Positions 27,501 through 37,147 are shown, counted from the stretch's first letter. The stretch: 56,889 nt of DNA from an uncultured Clostridia bacterium (GCA_947628515.1 CANRAG010000004.1:1-56889); one strand, 5' to 3'. The notes: generated by a model from the letters alone, not told the origin. Made by a program: numbers and translations.

Positions 27501-27517
27501 GCAAATATGCCAATTTT

Positions 27518-27552
27518 ATCACGGTTTTTGCGCTAATTTCATCACGGTTTTT
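27518..27552. repeat. Direct repeat upstream of the gyrA promoter
   Basis: ATCACGGTTTTT occurs at 27518-27529 and again at 27541-27552, a 23-bp period close to two helical turns. The pair begins 18 bp upstream of the gyrA -35 box and could be an activator or supercoiling-sensor site; that is inference. Confidence 0.5.
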
Positions 27553-27572
27553 AATTTTGTCATACCGACAAA

Positions 27573-27613
27573 AAAGAACAGTTCTATGCTTTAAAACATA
27601 GAAACTGTTCTTT
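27573..27613 (-). terminator. Intrinsic terminator after prsA
   Basis: AAAGAACAG..CATAG-type inverted repeat: AAAGAACAGTTTCTATG on - pairs with CATAGAACTGTTCTTT, followed by TTTTTTG. Closes the nrnA-to-prsA operon. Confidence 0.85.
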
Positions 27614-27675
27614 CTGAAAATCTTAACACAAAATCCCGTATTTTCCTGTTTTGTAACGCTCGGACACAGTCGTTA

Positions 27676-28722
27676 TTAATACGAAGCCATACCGCTGTTA
27701 TTCGACGGCGGCATTGTTACAAGCTCCTCGGCCTTAAATCCGTCAACAACGTCCTGGTTTACCTTTGACGTTATATTATTCTCCTTGCAAAGCTCCTCGA
27801 ACTTATCATCAATCTTCTTTTGGGAAAGCGCCGACTCGATTTGTGAAGAATTGTCCTCATACCATGTTCCGAAATTCGCTTCGTCCGCCGTAAGCGGAAG
27901 TCTCTGTACAATATGATAGCCGTAGCTTGACTTGCATAGACCGAACTCACCCGGCTTAAGGTTCTTTGTACACTCGTAGAACTCCTCTACCATGTCGCCC
28001 TCTGTGAATATATATCCGTCCGGCTGATTCGCCATGCCCGGATCCTGATTGTATTTTGTAATCATCTCGTCAAAATTCTCGCCGTCCTGAGCGCGCTTAA
28101 GAATTGCGTTCGCGAGCGCTTCGCCCGTATTGCCGTCCTCGTCGGCTACCGGTGTTTCCGCCGCCTCGCTGCTCTCCGGCTCCGCGTCGTCCTCGCTGTC
28201 CTTGGACTCATCCTCAAGGTTTATAAGGATGTGCTTCGCGCGATAGTAGTTATCCGTAAAGAATGCCTTCTTCTCCTCGTCAGTCGGCTCCGCGTCACCT
28301 ATTTCTTCCTCTATCTTTTCCGTAACCTTTTGCTGATACTGGCTTGCGGTCATAAGCTTTTCGATAAAGTCCATGCTCGAACCTACGTCCTTAAGATATG
28401 CCTTGCATGCCTTAAGCCCGCCTGCGCTCCGCGCGAATGACGCCTTTGACTGCAATATGCTGTCCTTGTCCTCGTCTGTGAGTTCAATTCCCATCGCCTC
28501 ACCGAGAGCGCCGTACTTAAATATATCCTCCATCATCTCTACACGCTGCTTCTTTGATGCGTCAAAACCGTCGCCACCTTGGAGAAACGGTGACACATCC
28601 GCCATGGTGATCTTATTATCCCCTACCTCAATAGCTGTCTTGCCTGAATTGCCTGAGCCGCATCCGGCTGTTAACATCATAACTCCGGCTGTAACAAACG
28701 CCGCTAAACCTGTTTTTTTCAT
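27676..28722 (-). CDS. PrsA-like foldase lipoprotein (parvulin-type PPIase)
   Basis: Extracellular folding helper. The lipoprotein signal ends MMLTAGC. A SurA/PrsA N-terminal helical region (about 30-170) is followed by a parvulin domain: YRAKHILINLEDES, an acidic insert of about 30 residues rich in Glu/Asp/Ser (SEDDAEPESSEAAE), then ANAILKRAQDGENFDEMITKYNQD, GYIFTEGDMVEEFYE and GYHIVQRL. The acidic loop inside the parvulin domain is not typical. 348 residues. Last gene of the operon, with mfd 50 bases upstream. Confidence 0.85.
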   Translation of the reverse strand: MKKTGLAAFVTAGVMMLTAGCGSGNSGKTAIEVGDNKITMADVSPFLQGGDGFDASKKQRVEMMEDIFKYGALGEAMGIELTDEDKDSILQSKASFARSAGGLKACKAYLKDVGSSMDFIEKLMTASQYQQKVTEKIEEEIGDAEPTDEEKKAFFTDNYYRAKHILINLEDESKDSEDDAEPESSEAAETPVADEDGNTGEALANAILKRAQDGENFDEMITKYNQDPGMANQPDGYIFTEGDMVEEFYECTKNLKPGEFGLCKSSYGYHIVQRLPLTADEANFGTWYEDNSSQIESALSQKKIDDKFEELCKENNITSKVNQDVVDGFKAEELVTMPPSNNSGMASY

Positions 28723-28772
28723 TTTGTATTCCTTCCTTTGTCATAAAATAAATTTACAATAGTTATTATACA

Positions 28773-31700
28773 TCATTTATTCCCATTTTGCAACTCTTTT
28801 ATCAAAATTAACAAGTTATTAATAAATCCGAGAATATCCTTGTCCCTTTCGGTCATTGTTATACGTATGGACGGTTTCTTATCCGACGGCAGTTTAACGC
28901 GGGACGGATACCTTTTATCCAGACCGAACACCACCTCCGGAGTAAGTCTTTCGGGTATAAACGTAATCGTCACCACACGCATTTTTTCGGTTACTTCAAC
29001 AACCCCCGCCTCTCGCGCCGGTATTTTAACGGCGGCGACCGCTATAATATTCGTCACCGGCTTCGGCGGCTCGCCGTACCGGTCTATGAGCTCATCCTGA
29101 ATTTCAAACCGCTCCTCCTCGGTTTCTATCGCGGCAATCCTTTTATATATATCTATACGCTGGTTTACCGAAGGTATATATGTCTCCGGTATATACGCGT
29201 TTATGCTTATATCAAACGAAACATCGCTTACCGTGTCGCTCTTTATGCCCTGTGCCTCGTCAATACTCTCTTTAAGGATTTTGCAGTACATATCATATCC
29301 CACATTATCCATATGCCCGTGCTGCTCCGCGCCCAAGAGGTTTCCCGCACCGCGTATTTCAAGGTCGCGCATTGCGATGCGGAACCCCGAACCGAACTCG
29401 GTAAATTCACGTATCGCGCTAAGCCGCTTCTGCGAAACCTCCGAAAGCACCTTGTCGCGACGGTATGTGAGATAGGCGTACGCCGCGCGGTTTGAGCGGC
29501 CTACGCGCCCGCGAAGCTGATAGAGCTGCGCGAGCCCCATTCTGTCCGCGTTTTCGATAATGATTGTGTTCGCGTTAGGAATATCAAGACCGGTTTCAAT
29601 AATCGTTGTGCACACAAGCACCTGTGTTCTGCCGCTTACCATATCGTACATGATGTCCTCAAGCTGTCTCTCGTTCATTTTGCCGTGCCCCACCGCCACA
29701 CTCACGTCGGGGAACCGCTCGCGTACCCATTCCGCTTTCTTGTAAATACCCTGAACACGATTATACAGATAGAACACCTGTCCTCCTCTTGCAATCTCGC
29801 GGCGGATTGCGTCGAGCACAACCGTTTCATTAAATTCAAGCACATAGGTCTGAACCGGATAGCGGTTCTCCGGCGGCTCGGAAAGAACGCTCATATCCCG
29901 AACCGAGGTCATTGCCATATGCAGTGTTCTGGGTATCGGCGTCGCGGTCATGGTGAGGACGTCTATATTCGTTTTAAGCTCCTTTAACCGCTCCTTATGC
30001 GCCACGCCGAACCGCTGCTCCTCGTCCACGATTAAAAGCCCCAAATCCTTGAATTTCACATCGTTTGAAAGCAGTCGGTGCGTGCCCACTATAACGTCCA
30101 CGCGCCCGTCGCGCAGCTTATTTATAATCTCGGCCTGCTGTTTGGGCGTGCGGAACCTTGACAGCATCTCTACCGTTATCGGGAAATCCGACATACGGCT
30201 TAAAAAGGTTTCGTAATGCTGCATTGCAAGCACTGTCGTAGGGCACAGATACGCCACCTGCTTGCTGTCGCACACAGCCTTGAACGCGGCGCGCAGCGCG
30301 ACCTCGGTTTTACCGAAGCCCACGTCGCCGCAAAGAAGTCTGTCCATAGGCTGCGGCTTTTCCATATCCGCCTTTACCTCCTCAATCGCGAGAAGCTGGT
30401 CCTGTGTCTCGTTGTAGCGGAAATTATCCTCAAAATCGCGCTGCCACGGAGTATCCTCGCCAAACGCGTGCCCCCGCGCCTGCTCCCTTTCCGCGTATAG
30501 CTTTATAAGCCCCTTCGCAAGCTTGTCGGTTGACGCCTTCACCTTCGCCTTGGCGCGGGTCCATTCCTGTGTGCCGAGGTTATTCAGCTTTACAGTCTTG
30601 TTCTCGCTTTTGCCGCTGTATTTATACAGCATATTGAGCTGGTCAACGGGCACATAGAGGACGTCCGTGCCCGCGTAGCGTATTTTAAGATAGTCCTTAA
30701 AAATCCCGTCAACCTCGATTTTCTGTATGCCTACGTACTCACCGACGCCATGCGACGCGTGAACCACGTAATCGCCCGGACTTATATCATTGTACGACTT
30801 AATTCTGTCGGCGCTCTCCGCGCGCCGTCTCTCCCTTGAGCGCTTCGATTCAAATATTTCACGCTCGGATACGAGCGCGAACCTTATCTCCGGATACTCA
30901 TATCCCCTGCCGTGACTGCCTCGGACTATAACTGTCGCGCCCTTTGCAAACTCGCCGTCATCTGAAATCTCCGCCTTTATCCCGCGCTCGTTAAACACGC
31001 CGCGCAAATTCTCCGCCCTTGCGCGCGTCGCGGCAATTACAGCCACGGTATAGCCGTCGTCCTGCCATTTTTTTAAATCCTCGTACAAATACTCAATCTT
31101 ACCGTGGAACGATACCGTTGTTTTTGTGGTAAACATTTCAAGGTGCTTAAAACTGAAATCATTTTTTGTATGTGAGAGCATTTCGAGCGCTATAAGCCGC
31201 ATGGCGCAAAGACTGCTTATAATATCCGCGCCGCTCTTATACAGCTCCGTTTTGCCGGCGCCTATTATCTGCTTGGTTTTAAGCTCGGCTATAGCTTCGC
31301 CCGTTTCCCATTCAAAGGTTTTTATACGCTCGCAAATACGCTTAGGATCCACAACAAACGCCGCGTCGCCGCTCTTGAAATAGTCGAGCACGGACGGGAT
31401 TTTTCCGTATATCAATGAAACATACTTATCCACCGACGGAAAATGGTGCCGCTCGGTAAACGCTTCGATGTCAGTCTCAAGATTTTTTATATATTGTGAC
31501 ATATCCGCTTTCCGCCGCTGCGCCGATTTTATGCGGCGCCTAAGTTCAAGCACAATCTCATCCCTGCGTCCGGTCGTATACAACGCCTCCGAAACCGGAA
31601 TTATACGCGCCGTTCCGATATTTTCAACCGTTCTCTGGCTCTCCGCGTCAAAACTCCTTATCGAGTCGATTTCATCGTCCCACAGCTCAATCCGCACGGG

Positions 31701-32255
31701 AGTGTCGCTGTTTGGAGAATATATATCTATAATTCCGCCGCGAACCGCAAACTGTCCGGGACCTTCTATCATATCCTCCCGCGCGTATCCCATGGCTGTG
31801 AGTCTGTCGGCGAGCGCGGCAATATCACATATATCGCCCGTTTTGAATTCGATTATGCTGCTTTTAAACCGCTCGTATTCGGCGGTATATGTCATTAGCG
31901 CGTCCACCGATGCGGTGACGATCACGTTTTTATTCCGCGTCAATTTATCAAGCACAGAAAGCCGCGCATTGTCATTTGCGCGGCCCATCGACTCGATATT
32001 ATAGAACACATACTCCTTTGAAGGGAACACAGCCACATTCCTGCCATACAGCCGCAAATCGTCCGCAATCGAACGCGCCTCCATATCGGAATATGTCACG
32101 ACCAGCGCGTTGGCGCCGTTTCGCGCGGCGACCGCGGCGATCAGCTGCGGCTGTGCGCTGTCAACTATGCCGGCAACCGACATAGGCGTGTTTTTGAGAT
32201 TTTTTATAATCCCGTCATAAGGGGCATAGCCCTCAAGCAAATTAAGAAAGTTCAT
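28773..32255 (-). CDS. mfd: Transcription-repair coupling factor Mfd
   Basis: Removes RNA polymerase stalled at DNA damage and recruits UvrAB. 1160 residues with the usual order: UvrB-like domains (FPSKEYVFYNIESMGR, PGQFAVRGGIIDIYSP), the RNA-polymerase-interacting domain (VHASHGVGEYVGIQ, YVPVDQLNMLYKY), the helicase core (Walker A LLCGDVGFGKTEVALRA, DEEQRFG, TMTATPIPRTLHMAM, QLRGRVGRSNRAAYAYL) and the C-terminal TRCF domain. Starts one base after pth ends, as in Bacillus, where pth-mfd are also neighbours. Confidence 0.97.
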   Translation of the reverse strand: MNFLNLLEGYAPYDGIIKNLKNTPMSVAGIVDSAQPQLIAAVAARNGANALVVTYSDMEARSIADDLRLYGRNVAVFPSKEYVFYNIESMGRANDNARLSVLDKLTRNKNVIVTASVDALMTYTAEYERFKSSIIEFKTGDICDIAALADRLTAMGYAREDMIEGPGQFAVRGGIIDIYSPNSDTPVRIELWDDEIDSIRSFDAESQRTVENIGTARIIPVSEALYTTGRRDEIVLELRRRIKSAQRRKADMSQYIKNLETDIEAFTERHHFPSVDKYVSLIYGKIPSVLDYFKSGDAAFVVDPKRICERIKTFEWETGEAIAELKTKQIIGAGKTELYKSGADIISSLCAMRLIALEMLSHTKNDFSFKHLEMFTTKTTVSFHGKIEYLYEDLKKWQDDGYTVAVIAATRARAENLRGVFNERGIKAEISDDGEFAKGATVIVRGSHGRGYEYPEIRFALVSEREIFESKRSRERRRAESADRIKSYNDISPGDYVVHASHGVGEYVGIQKIEVDGIFKDYLKIRYAGTDVLYVPVDQLNMLYKYSGKSENKTVKLNNLGTQEWTRAKAKVKASTDKLAKGLIKLYAEREQARGHAFGEDTPWQRDFEDNFRYNETQDQLLAIEEVKADMEKPQPMDRLLCGDVGFGKTEVALRAAFKAVCDSKQVAYLCPTTVLAMQHYETFLSRMSDFPITVEMLSRFRTPKQQAEIINKLRDGRVDVIVGTHRLLSNDVKFKDLGLLIVDEEQRFGVAHKERLKELKTNIDVLTMTATPIPRTLHMAMTSVRDMSVLSEPPENRYPVQTYVLEFNETVVLDAIRREIARGGQVFYLYNRVQGIYKKAEWVRERFPDVSVAVGHGKMNERQLEDIMYDMVSGRTQVLVCTTIIETGLDIPNANTIIIENADRMGLAQLYQLRGRVGRSNRAAYAYLTYRRDKVLSEVSQKRLSAIREFTEFGSGFRIAMRDLEIRGAGNLLGAEQHGHMDNVGYDMYCKILKESIDEAQGIKSDTVSDVSFDISINAYIPETYIPSVNQRIDIYKRIAAIETEEERFEIQDELIDRYGEPPKPVTNIIAVAAVKIPAREAGVVEVTEKMRVVTITFIPERLTPEVVFGLDKRYPSRVKLPSDKKPSIRITMTERDKDILGFINNLLILIKELQNGNK

Positions 32256-32256
32256 T

Positions 32257-32823
32257 TTACTTACCGTTATATTTATTCATCGCGCTGGCAAAGCCGTGGG
32301 CTATAATTTCTCTTACAGCCTTGTCCGCCTTGATTATCGCATCTTCGAGCACCGGTATCTCGTCCCTTGTAAATCTGCCGAGAACATAGTCGGCAAGGTC
32401 GTAGTCCTCATGCTCCGGAGCGCCCACGCCTATCCTGACGCGCGGGAACCCGTCTGAATTGAGATGGTAGATTATCGACTTCAAGCCGTTATGTCCGCCC
32501 GCGCTTCCCTTGCCTCGCACGCGTATCCGACCGGCGTCAAGAGAAATGTCGTCGCTTATTATAATTATATTCTCCACAGGAATTTTAAAGAAATTAGCAA
32601 AATCCGCTATGCTCTCTCCGCTGTTGTTCATATACGTCTGCGGCTTTACCAAAAGCGCCTTCTCGCCGTTTATTTCCGTCTCGCCGTACAATGACTTGAA
32701 TTTCAGCTTTTTTATTTTCACATTCATTTGGTCGGCAATATAGTCTATGGTATGAAAGCCGATATTATGCCTTGTCATTTCATACCTGCTTCCGGGATTG
32801 CCCAGGCCTGCTATAAGATACAT
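32257..32823 (-). CDS. pth: Peptidyl-tRNA hydrolase
   Basis: Recycles peptidyl-tRNA dropped from ribosomes. IAGLGNPGSRYEMTRHNIGF carries the catalytic histidine; KPQTYMNNSGESI and DDISLDAGRIRVRGKGSAGGHNGLKSI contain the catalytic aspartate and the glycine-rich loop. 188 residues, normal. Between glmU and mfd, the common Firmicute context. Confidence 0.96.
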   Translation of the reverse strand: MYLIAGLGNPGSRYEMTRHNIGFHTIDYIADQMNVKIKKLKFKSLYGETEINGEKALLVKPQTYMNNSGESIADFANFFKIPVENIIIISDDISLDAGRIRVRGKGSAGGHNGLKSIIYHLNSDGFPRVRIGVGAPEHEDYDLADYVLGRFTRDEIPVLEDAIIKADKAVREIIAHGFASAMNKYNGK

Positions 32824-32834
32824 CCGCTGTCTCC

Positions 32835-34199
32835 TTATTTATTATACTTATTTCCCTTCCAATCCGTCTTGTTCACCTGTCTCGCCCTCGCAATAGAAAG
32901 CGCGTTGTCCGGAATGTCCTCGGTAATGGTGGAGCCCGCCGCAATATATACGTTGTCGCCCACATTCACCGGCGATACAAAATTCGTGTTGCATCCCACA
33001 AATACGTTATCGCCAATTTTTGAGCGGAACTTATCCTTACCGTCGTAGTTGCACGTAACAGTGCCGCAGCCGAAGTTTACGTTTTTGCCGATGTCGCTGT
33101 CGCCCAAATATGTCAGATGCGATATTTTTGTATCGTCGTCTATAACGTCGTTTTTAAGCTCCACAAAATCGCCCACTCTCACGTTTCTGCCGATTTTGTT
33201 GCCCGGTCTTACATACGCGAACGGGCCCACGGATGTGCCCTCGCCTATCTCGCTGTTTAGCACAACCGAGCTCGTTATATGCACATTGTCTTTGATTACG
33301 GAATTCTCTATCTTGCAGTTCATCTCGATTACACAGCCCGAACCAATCTTAGTGTTCCCCATTATCACTACGTTTGATGAAATTATTGTGTCGTTTCCTA
33401 TTTCCACGTCATCGCCTATAATCACGCTTGACGGCTGAACGATTGTCACGCCGTTTGTCATATGCCGCGTATTTATCCTCTCCTGCATAATCGTTTCCGC
33501 CTCATGCAGCTGAACGCGGTTGTTAATGCCGCGTATCTCGTCGTTATCCGCTATGGTATAGCCGCCTATCCTCCTGCCGTCGTTTTTTAAATGCTCCAAT
33601 GTGTCCGTCAGATAATACTCGCCCTGGGCGTTATTGGGCGTTAGCTTGCCGAGCGCCCACACAAGCGCGTCGGCGTTAAAAACATACATGCCGGAGTTGA
33701 TCTCACGGATTTTCTTTTCCTCCTCCGTCGCGTCCTTCTGCTCGACGATTTTAAGTACCGCGCCGTCCGCCGCGCGCACAATTCTGCCGTAGCCCGAAGC
33801 GTCCGGCAGCTCGGCCGTAATGACGGTCGCGCTGTTATTACTCTCCCTGTGGTACTCCACCGCCGCCTTTATTGTTTCGGCGCGTATAAGCGGCGTGTCG
33901 CCGCTTAATATAACAACATAACCCTCATAGTCCTTTATGAACGGAACCGCCTGCATAACGGCATGGCCTGTTCCGAGCTGTTCGGACTGAACGGCAATTT
34001 CCGTGTCCGCCCCGACAACCGGCCGAACCATCTCCGCCCTATGCCCGATAATCGAAACAACCCTTTCGGCTCCCGCCTTCTTCGACTCGTCAACTACCCA
34101 CCTGACAAGCTCCTTGCCGCATACCTTATGTATAACCTTAGGCATTTCCGACTTCATCCTTGTTCCCATTCCCGCTGCTAAAATCACGCTTGTAAACAT
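32835..34199 (-). CDS. glmU: Bifunctional UDP-GlcNAc pyrophosphorylase / GlcN-1-P acetyltransferase
   Basis: Makes UDP-GlcNAc for peptidoglycan. N-terminal uridyltransferase motif VILAAGMGTRMKSEMPKV, then GDTPLI, and a C-terminal left-handed beta-helix (hexapeptide repeats from about residue 250: VIIGDDVEIGNDTIISSNVVI) with YVRPGNKIGRNVRVGDFVELKN and THLTYLGD-type catalytic region. Start placed at ATG 34199, where the family sequence begins; the ribF stop is one base away. About 454 residues. Confidence 0.95.
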   Translation of the reverse strand: MFTSVILAAGMGTRMKSEMPKVIHKVCGKELVRWVVDESKKAGAERVVSIIGHRAEMVRPVVGADTEIAVQSEQLGTGHAVMQAVPFIKDYEGYVVILSGDTPLIRAETIKAAVEYHRESNNSATVITAELPDASGYGRIVRAADGAVLKIVEQKDATEEEKKIREINSGMYVFNADALVWALGKLTPNNAQGEYYLTDTLEHLKNDGRRIGGYTIADNDEIRGINNRVQLHEAETIMQERINTRHMTNGVTIVQPSSVIIGDDVEIGNDTIISSNVVIMGNTKIGSGCVIEMNCKIENSVIKDNVHITSSVVLNSEIGEGTSVGPFAYVRPGNKIGRNVRVGDFVELKNDVIDDDTKISHLTYLGDSDIGKNVNFGCGTVTCNYDGKDKFRSKIGDNVFVGCNTNFVSPVNVGDNVYIAAGSTITEDIPDNALSIARARQVNKTDWKGNKYNK

Positions 34200-34200
34200 A

Positions 34201-35112
34201 TTATACCAATTCCTTTCCCGCTTGCTCCACATCGCGTTTTATCTGTTCCTTTAATTCGTCAATGCTGTTGAATTTTTTATCGCCGCGCAGACGTTTTATA
34301 AACTCCACGCGTATCAGCTCATTATATATATCCTCGCTAAAGTCGGGGATATAGCTTTCTATTGTTATCCTGTCCGCGTTAAAGGTCGGGTTGCTTCCGA
34401 CATTTATAACGCTCTTATACTTGTTCCCCCTAACATATGTATATCCGGCGTACACCCCGTTATGCGGGAGCAGCGTATTCTCTCTGTAAGAGACATTCGC
34501 CGTCGGAAAACCGAGCTTTCGCCCGTTGCGCTTACCCTTTACCACCATTCCTTCGATGGCAAACGGTCTGCCGAGCATACTTGCCGCGTGCTGAACGCTG
34601 CCCGCCTCTATGAAGTTCCTTATGGCTGTACTCTTTATCGCAACGCCGTTATGGTCGATCTCATCTATTATGATTGCCGTCATACCGAACCTGCCGCACA
34701 GCTCCTCAAGCATCGCCGCGTCCCCGCGCGCCTTGTAGCCGAAACGGTAGTCATATCCCGCGCACACCGCCTCGCAATGCAGTATGTCCATGAGTCTGCG
34801 CACAAACCGCTCCGGTGTAAGCCGCATAAACTCCCTGTCAAAATCACGCATATATACAAAATCTATATCGGCATCCGACAAAATGTTCAGCTTTTGATTT
34901 TCCTGTGTGATAACCGGCACGCTCATATTATCTATCGTGCGCTTTGTATGCTCATTAAAGAGCAGCACGCCGCATTTTAGGCCGTTGGCTCTCGCATAGT
35001 CATGGCACTTTTTTATTATTGCCATATGCGCTATATGCAGCCCGTCAAAATTACCCAGCGCCACCACTGTTCTCGGAAACGGCACACTGCCCGTCTGCCT
35101 TATAATCTGCAT
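34201..35112 (-). CDS. ribF: Bifunctional riboflavin kinase / FAD synthetase
   Basis: Converts riboflavin to FMN and FAD. N-terminal nucleotidyltransferase ALGNFDGLHIAHMAII and SSTAIRN-like KSTAIRNFIEAG; C-terminal flavokinase VKGKRNGRKLGFPTANV and NVGSNPTF. Start at ATG 35112 behind GAGGTG; the GTG four codons upstream is less likely. Sits between truB and glmU; truB-ribF pairing is standard in Firmicutes. Confidence 0.95.
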   Translation of the reverse strand: MQIIRQTGSVPFPRTVVALGNFDGLHIAHMAIIKKCHDYARANGLKCGVLLFNEHTKRTIDNMSVPVITQENQKLNILSDADIDFVYMRDFDREFMRLTPERFVRRLMDILHCEAVCAGYDYRFGYKARGDAAMLEELCGRFGMTAIIIDEIDHNGVAIKSTAIRNFIEAGSVQHAASMLGRPFAIEGMVVKGKRNGRKLGFPTANVSYRENTLLPHNGVYAGYTYVRGNKYKSVINVGSNPTFNADRITIESYIPDFSEDIYNELIRVEFIKRLRGDKKFNSIDELKEQIKRDVEQAGKELV

Positions 35113-35125
35113 CCTGTACCACACC

Positions 35126-35998
35126 TCAATTCCAGAAGGATTTAACCAAAACCAATCGCGTATCCTTGATTTCCGACACGCACAAAAATCGGCCGTCCGC
35201 GCCGTAGAGCCTGTATTGCCGACCCTCGTCGCCGCCGCGCCACGTCATTCGCACACCGTTTACTATGCTTCGCTCCTGCTTTTCGTTAAGATAAATAGCC
35301 GGCAAATGCGAAAACAGCCCATCCGTCGGTCTTACGGCCGCGTTTATGTCCTCCAGCGCGTCAAGCGCGTCCGGTGTGTACGCTTCGTCTATGCCGAAGC
35401 CCGCCGTCTCCGTTCTTCTAAGCTCCGTCATAACCGCGCCGCAGCCCAGCCTTGTCCCTATATCGTCGCAGAGCGAGCGTATATACGTTCCCTTCGAGCA
35501 GCGAACGTCAATGGTGATATACGGCAGTTTGAGCCCTGTTATTTCTATCGAGTAAATATTGACGCGCCGTTTTTCGCGCTCCACCTCCACGCCCTCGCGC
35601 GCGAGCTCATACAGTTTCCTGCCGTTTTGCTTTATCGCGCTGTACATGGGCGGCAGCTGCTCCTGCTCGCCGATAAATCCGGCTATGCACTCCCGCGCCT
35701 GCCCGTCGCTTATCCCGACCTTGTTTTCTTCCAGCACCCTTCCGCAAATATCGAGCGTGTCCGTGCGTTTGCCCAGCATTAACACCGCCGTATACCGCTT
35801 ATCCGCCGCCGTGAGCATACCGGCGGCCTTTGTCGCGCTGCCGATGCATACCGGCAGCACGCCCGTGGCGAGCGGGTCCAATGTGCCCGTATGCCCGACG
35901 CGTCGGGTGTTAAAGCGCTTGCGTATCATGCCCACAACATCATGCGACGTCACGCCCTTCGGCTTGTCGATTATAACCACGCCGTTTACCTTATCCAT
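35126..35998 (-). CDS. truB: tRNA pseudouridine-55 synthase
   Basis: Forms pseudouridine 55 in the T-loop of tRNA. IIDKPKGVTSHDVVGMIRK and the catalytic aspartate in VGHTGTLDPLATGVLPVC; AFIGEQEQLPPMYSAIKQNG; RCSKGTYIRSL. 290 residues. Its ATG overlaps both the present stop of nrnA and the ancestral one at 35991. Confidence 0.96.
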   Translation of the reverse strand: MDKVNGVVIIDKPKGVTSHDVVGMIRKRFNTRRVGHTGTLDPLATGVLPVCIGSATKAAGMLTAADKRYTAVLMLGKRTDTLDICGRVLEENKVGISDGQARECIAGFIGEQEQLPPMYSAIKQNGRKLYELAREGVEVEREKRRVNIYSIEITGLKLPYITIDVRCSKGTYIRSLCDDIGTRLGCGAVMTELRRTETAGFGIDEAYTPDALDALEDINAAVRPTDGLFSHLPAIYLNEKQERSIVNGVRMTWRGGDEGRQYRLYGADGRFLCVSEIKDTRLVLVKSFWN

Positions 35999-36939
35999 TA
36001 AACGCTCCCTCGCATGCCTTCACAATAAGCTCCTCCGCCTCCGAAAGCGTTACGCCTGTGAAAGAGCAGTCCGCCGCCGCCGAAACGCAGGGCGACCTCC
36101 GCAACGTCCGCGCCGCCGTTTGAGCGCAGGCTGACGCGTATTTCGCCGCCGCTCTGCTTTAGCGACGCCGCGATTTCGGTGCCGCGTATTCTGCGCGGAA
36201 TATTCACAAGATCCTGCACATCCTCCGGTCTTATACCGTATTTTTCACATTCGGCCTCGCCTACCCTGACCATTCTAAGCTTACCGTCATAGTAGGAGCT
36301 TATGCGGCTTATAAGCTCCGCCTTAAGCATCTCCGAATTAATATCCTCACATTCAAAAAGCCGACGCGCGATTTCGGCATGGTTTATATCATAGCCTATA
36401 AGCTCCGCGGCGGTCATAAATGTCTTTGGCGACACGTTTGAATACGCGAAACAGCCCGTGTCAAAGCAGATTGCCGCGTATAAATATCCGGCGATTTCCG
36501 CGTTTAGCTCCACGCCGAGCTTTTTAAACAGCTCAAACAAAATCTCGCCCGTTGACGAAGCCGTCGGCTCCACATAGTTTGCCTCGGCAAATCCGTTATT
36601 GGTTCTGTGGTGGTCTATATTTACGGTATGCCCCGCGGATTTAAATATCGGCTCCCTCGTGCTGACGCGTCCCATATCGCCGCAGTCGAGCGCGATACAG
36701 GTATCGCAATCCACGTCTTCGCCGTCATACACCACAGCAATATCATCACTTAAAAATTCGAGCCGTTTTTCAACCGGCTCCTCCGCGTATATCACGGCGT
36801 TCTTACCCATATTACGCAGTGCCGTCCGCATCGCGAGGCACGAGCCGATTGCGTCGCCGTCGGCCTTCACATGCGGAATTATCGCGCATTTTTTTGAATT
36901 CTTTATAATTTCGATTATTCTATCCATCGTTGTTATCAT
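35998..36939 (-). CDS. nrnA: NrnA-type DHH phosphoesterase with a 3' frameshift
   Basis: NrnA degrades nanoRNA and dephosphorylates 3'-phosphoadenosine 5'-phosphate. DHH-domain motifs are intact: IIPHVKADGDAIGSCLA, CIALDCGDMG, VNIDHHRTNNGF. The DHHA1 domain begins normally, but after FGGGG the frame reads LLFHRRN and ends in unrelated residues. From position 36068 leftwards another frame reads CSFTGVTLSEAEELIVKAC and stops at 35991, the expected family end. Two bases are missing after GGA at 36070-36072, enough to restore the histidine of GGGGH. So the conserved histidine and last helix are lost. Start taken at ATG 36939, after AAAGGAG and inside the transcript predicted by the promoter at 36965-36993. 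Could be a real mutation or a sequencing error. Confidence 0.85.
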   Translation of the reverse strand: MITTMDRIIEIIKNSKKCAIIPHVKADGDAIGSCLAMRTALRNMGKNAVIYAEEPVEKRLEFLSDDIAVVYDGEDVDCDTCIALDCGDMGRVSTREPIFKSAGHTVNIDHHRTNNGFAEANYVEPTASSTGEILFELFKKLGVELNAEIAGYLYAAICFDTGCFAYSNVSPKTFMTAAELIGYDINHAEIARRLFECEDINSEMLKAELISRISSYYDGKLRMVRVGEAECEKYGIRPEDVQDLVNIPRRIRGTEIAASLKQSGGEIRVSLRSNGGADVAEVALRFGGGGLLFHRRNAFGGGGAYCEGMRGSV

Positions 36940-36964
36940 GCGCTCCTTTCGCAAACCCATTGTG

Positions 36965-36993
36965 ATTATAGCATAAATATTCTTCCGCGTCAA
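36965..36993 (-). promoter_or_regulatory. Sigma-A-type promoter for the nrnA-truB-ribF-glmU-pth-mfd-prsA operon
   Basis: On -, TTGACG (36988-36993), 17 bp, TATAAT (36965-36970). The start site falls about 18 bases before the nrnA ATG. All seven genes follow without a visible terminator until 27573-27613. Confidence 0.75.
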
Positions 36994-37147
36994 GGAAATT
37001 CACAGCTTTTGCCACGGGTTTTGAATGAGTTAAAAAATCTGTGACGGGTTTGATATAAGCATAGTTGATTTCTTCAATACCGATGAATTTACTGGATTGG
37101 AACAGGAACTTAAATAACAAAATACCCGTAGTATTTACAACAAGAAT

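Noticed and set aside
36060..36085. Programmed ribosomal frameshift in nrnA
   Set aside because: A +1 slip would give GGGG-CSF without the invariant histidine, and no slippery run with stimulator is seen; a two-base loss explains the alignment exactly.
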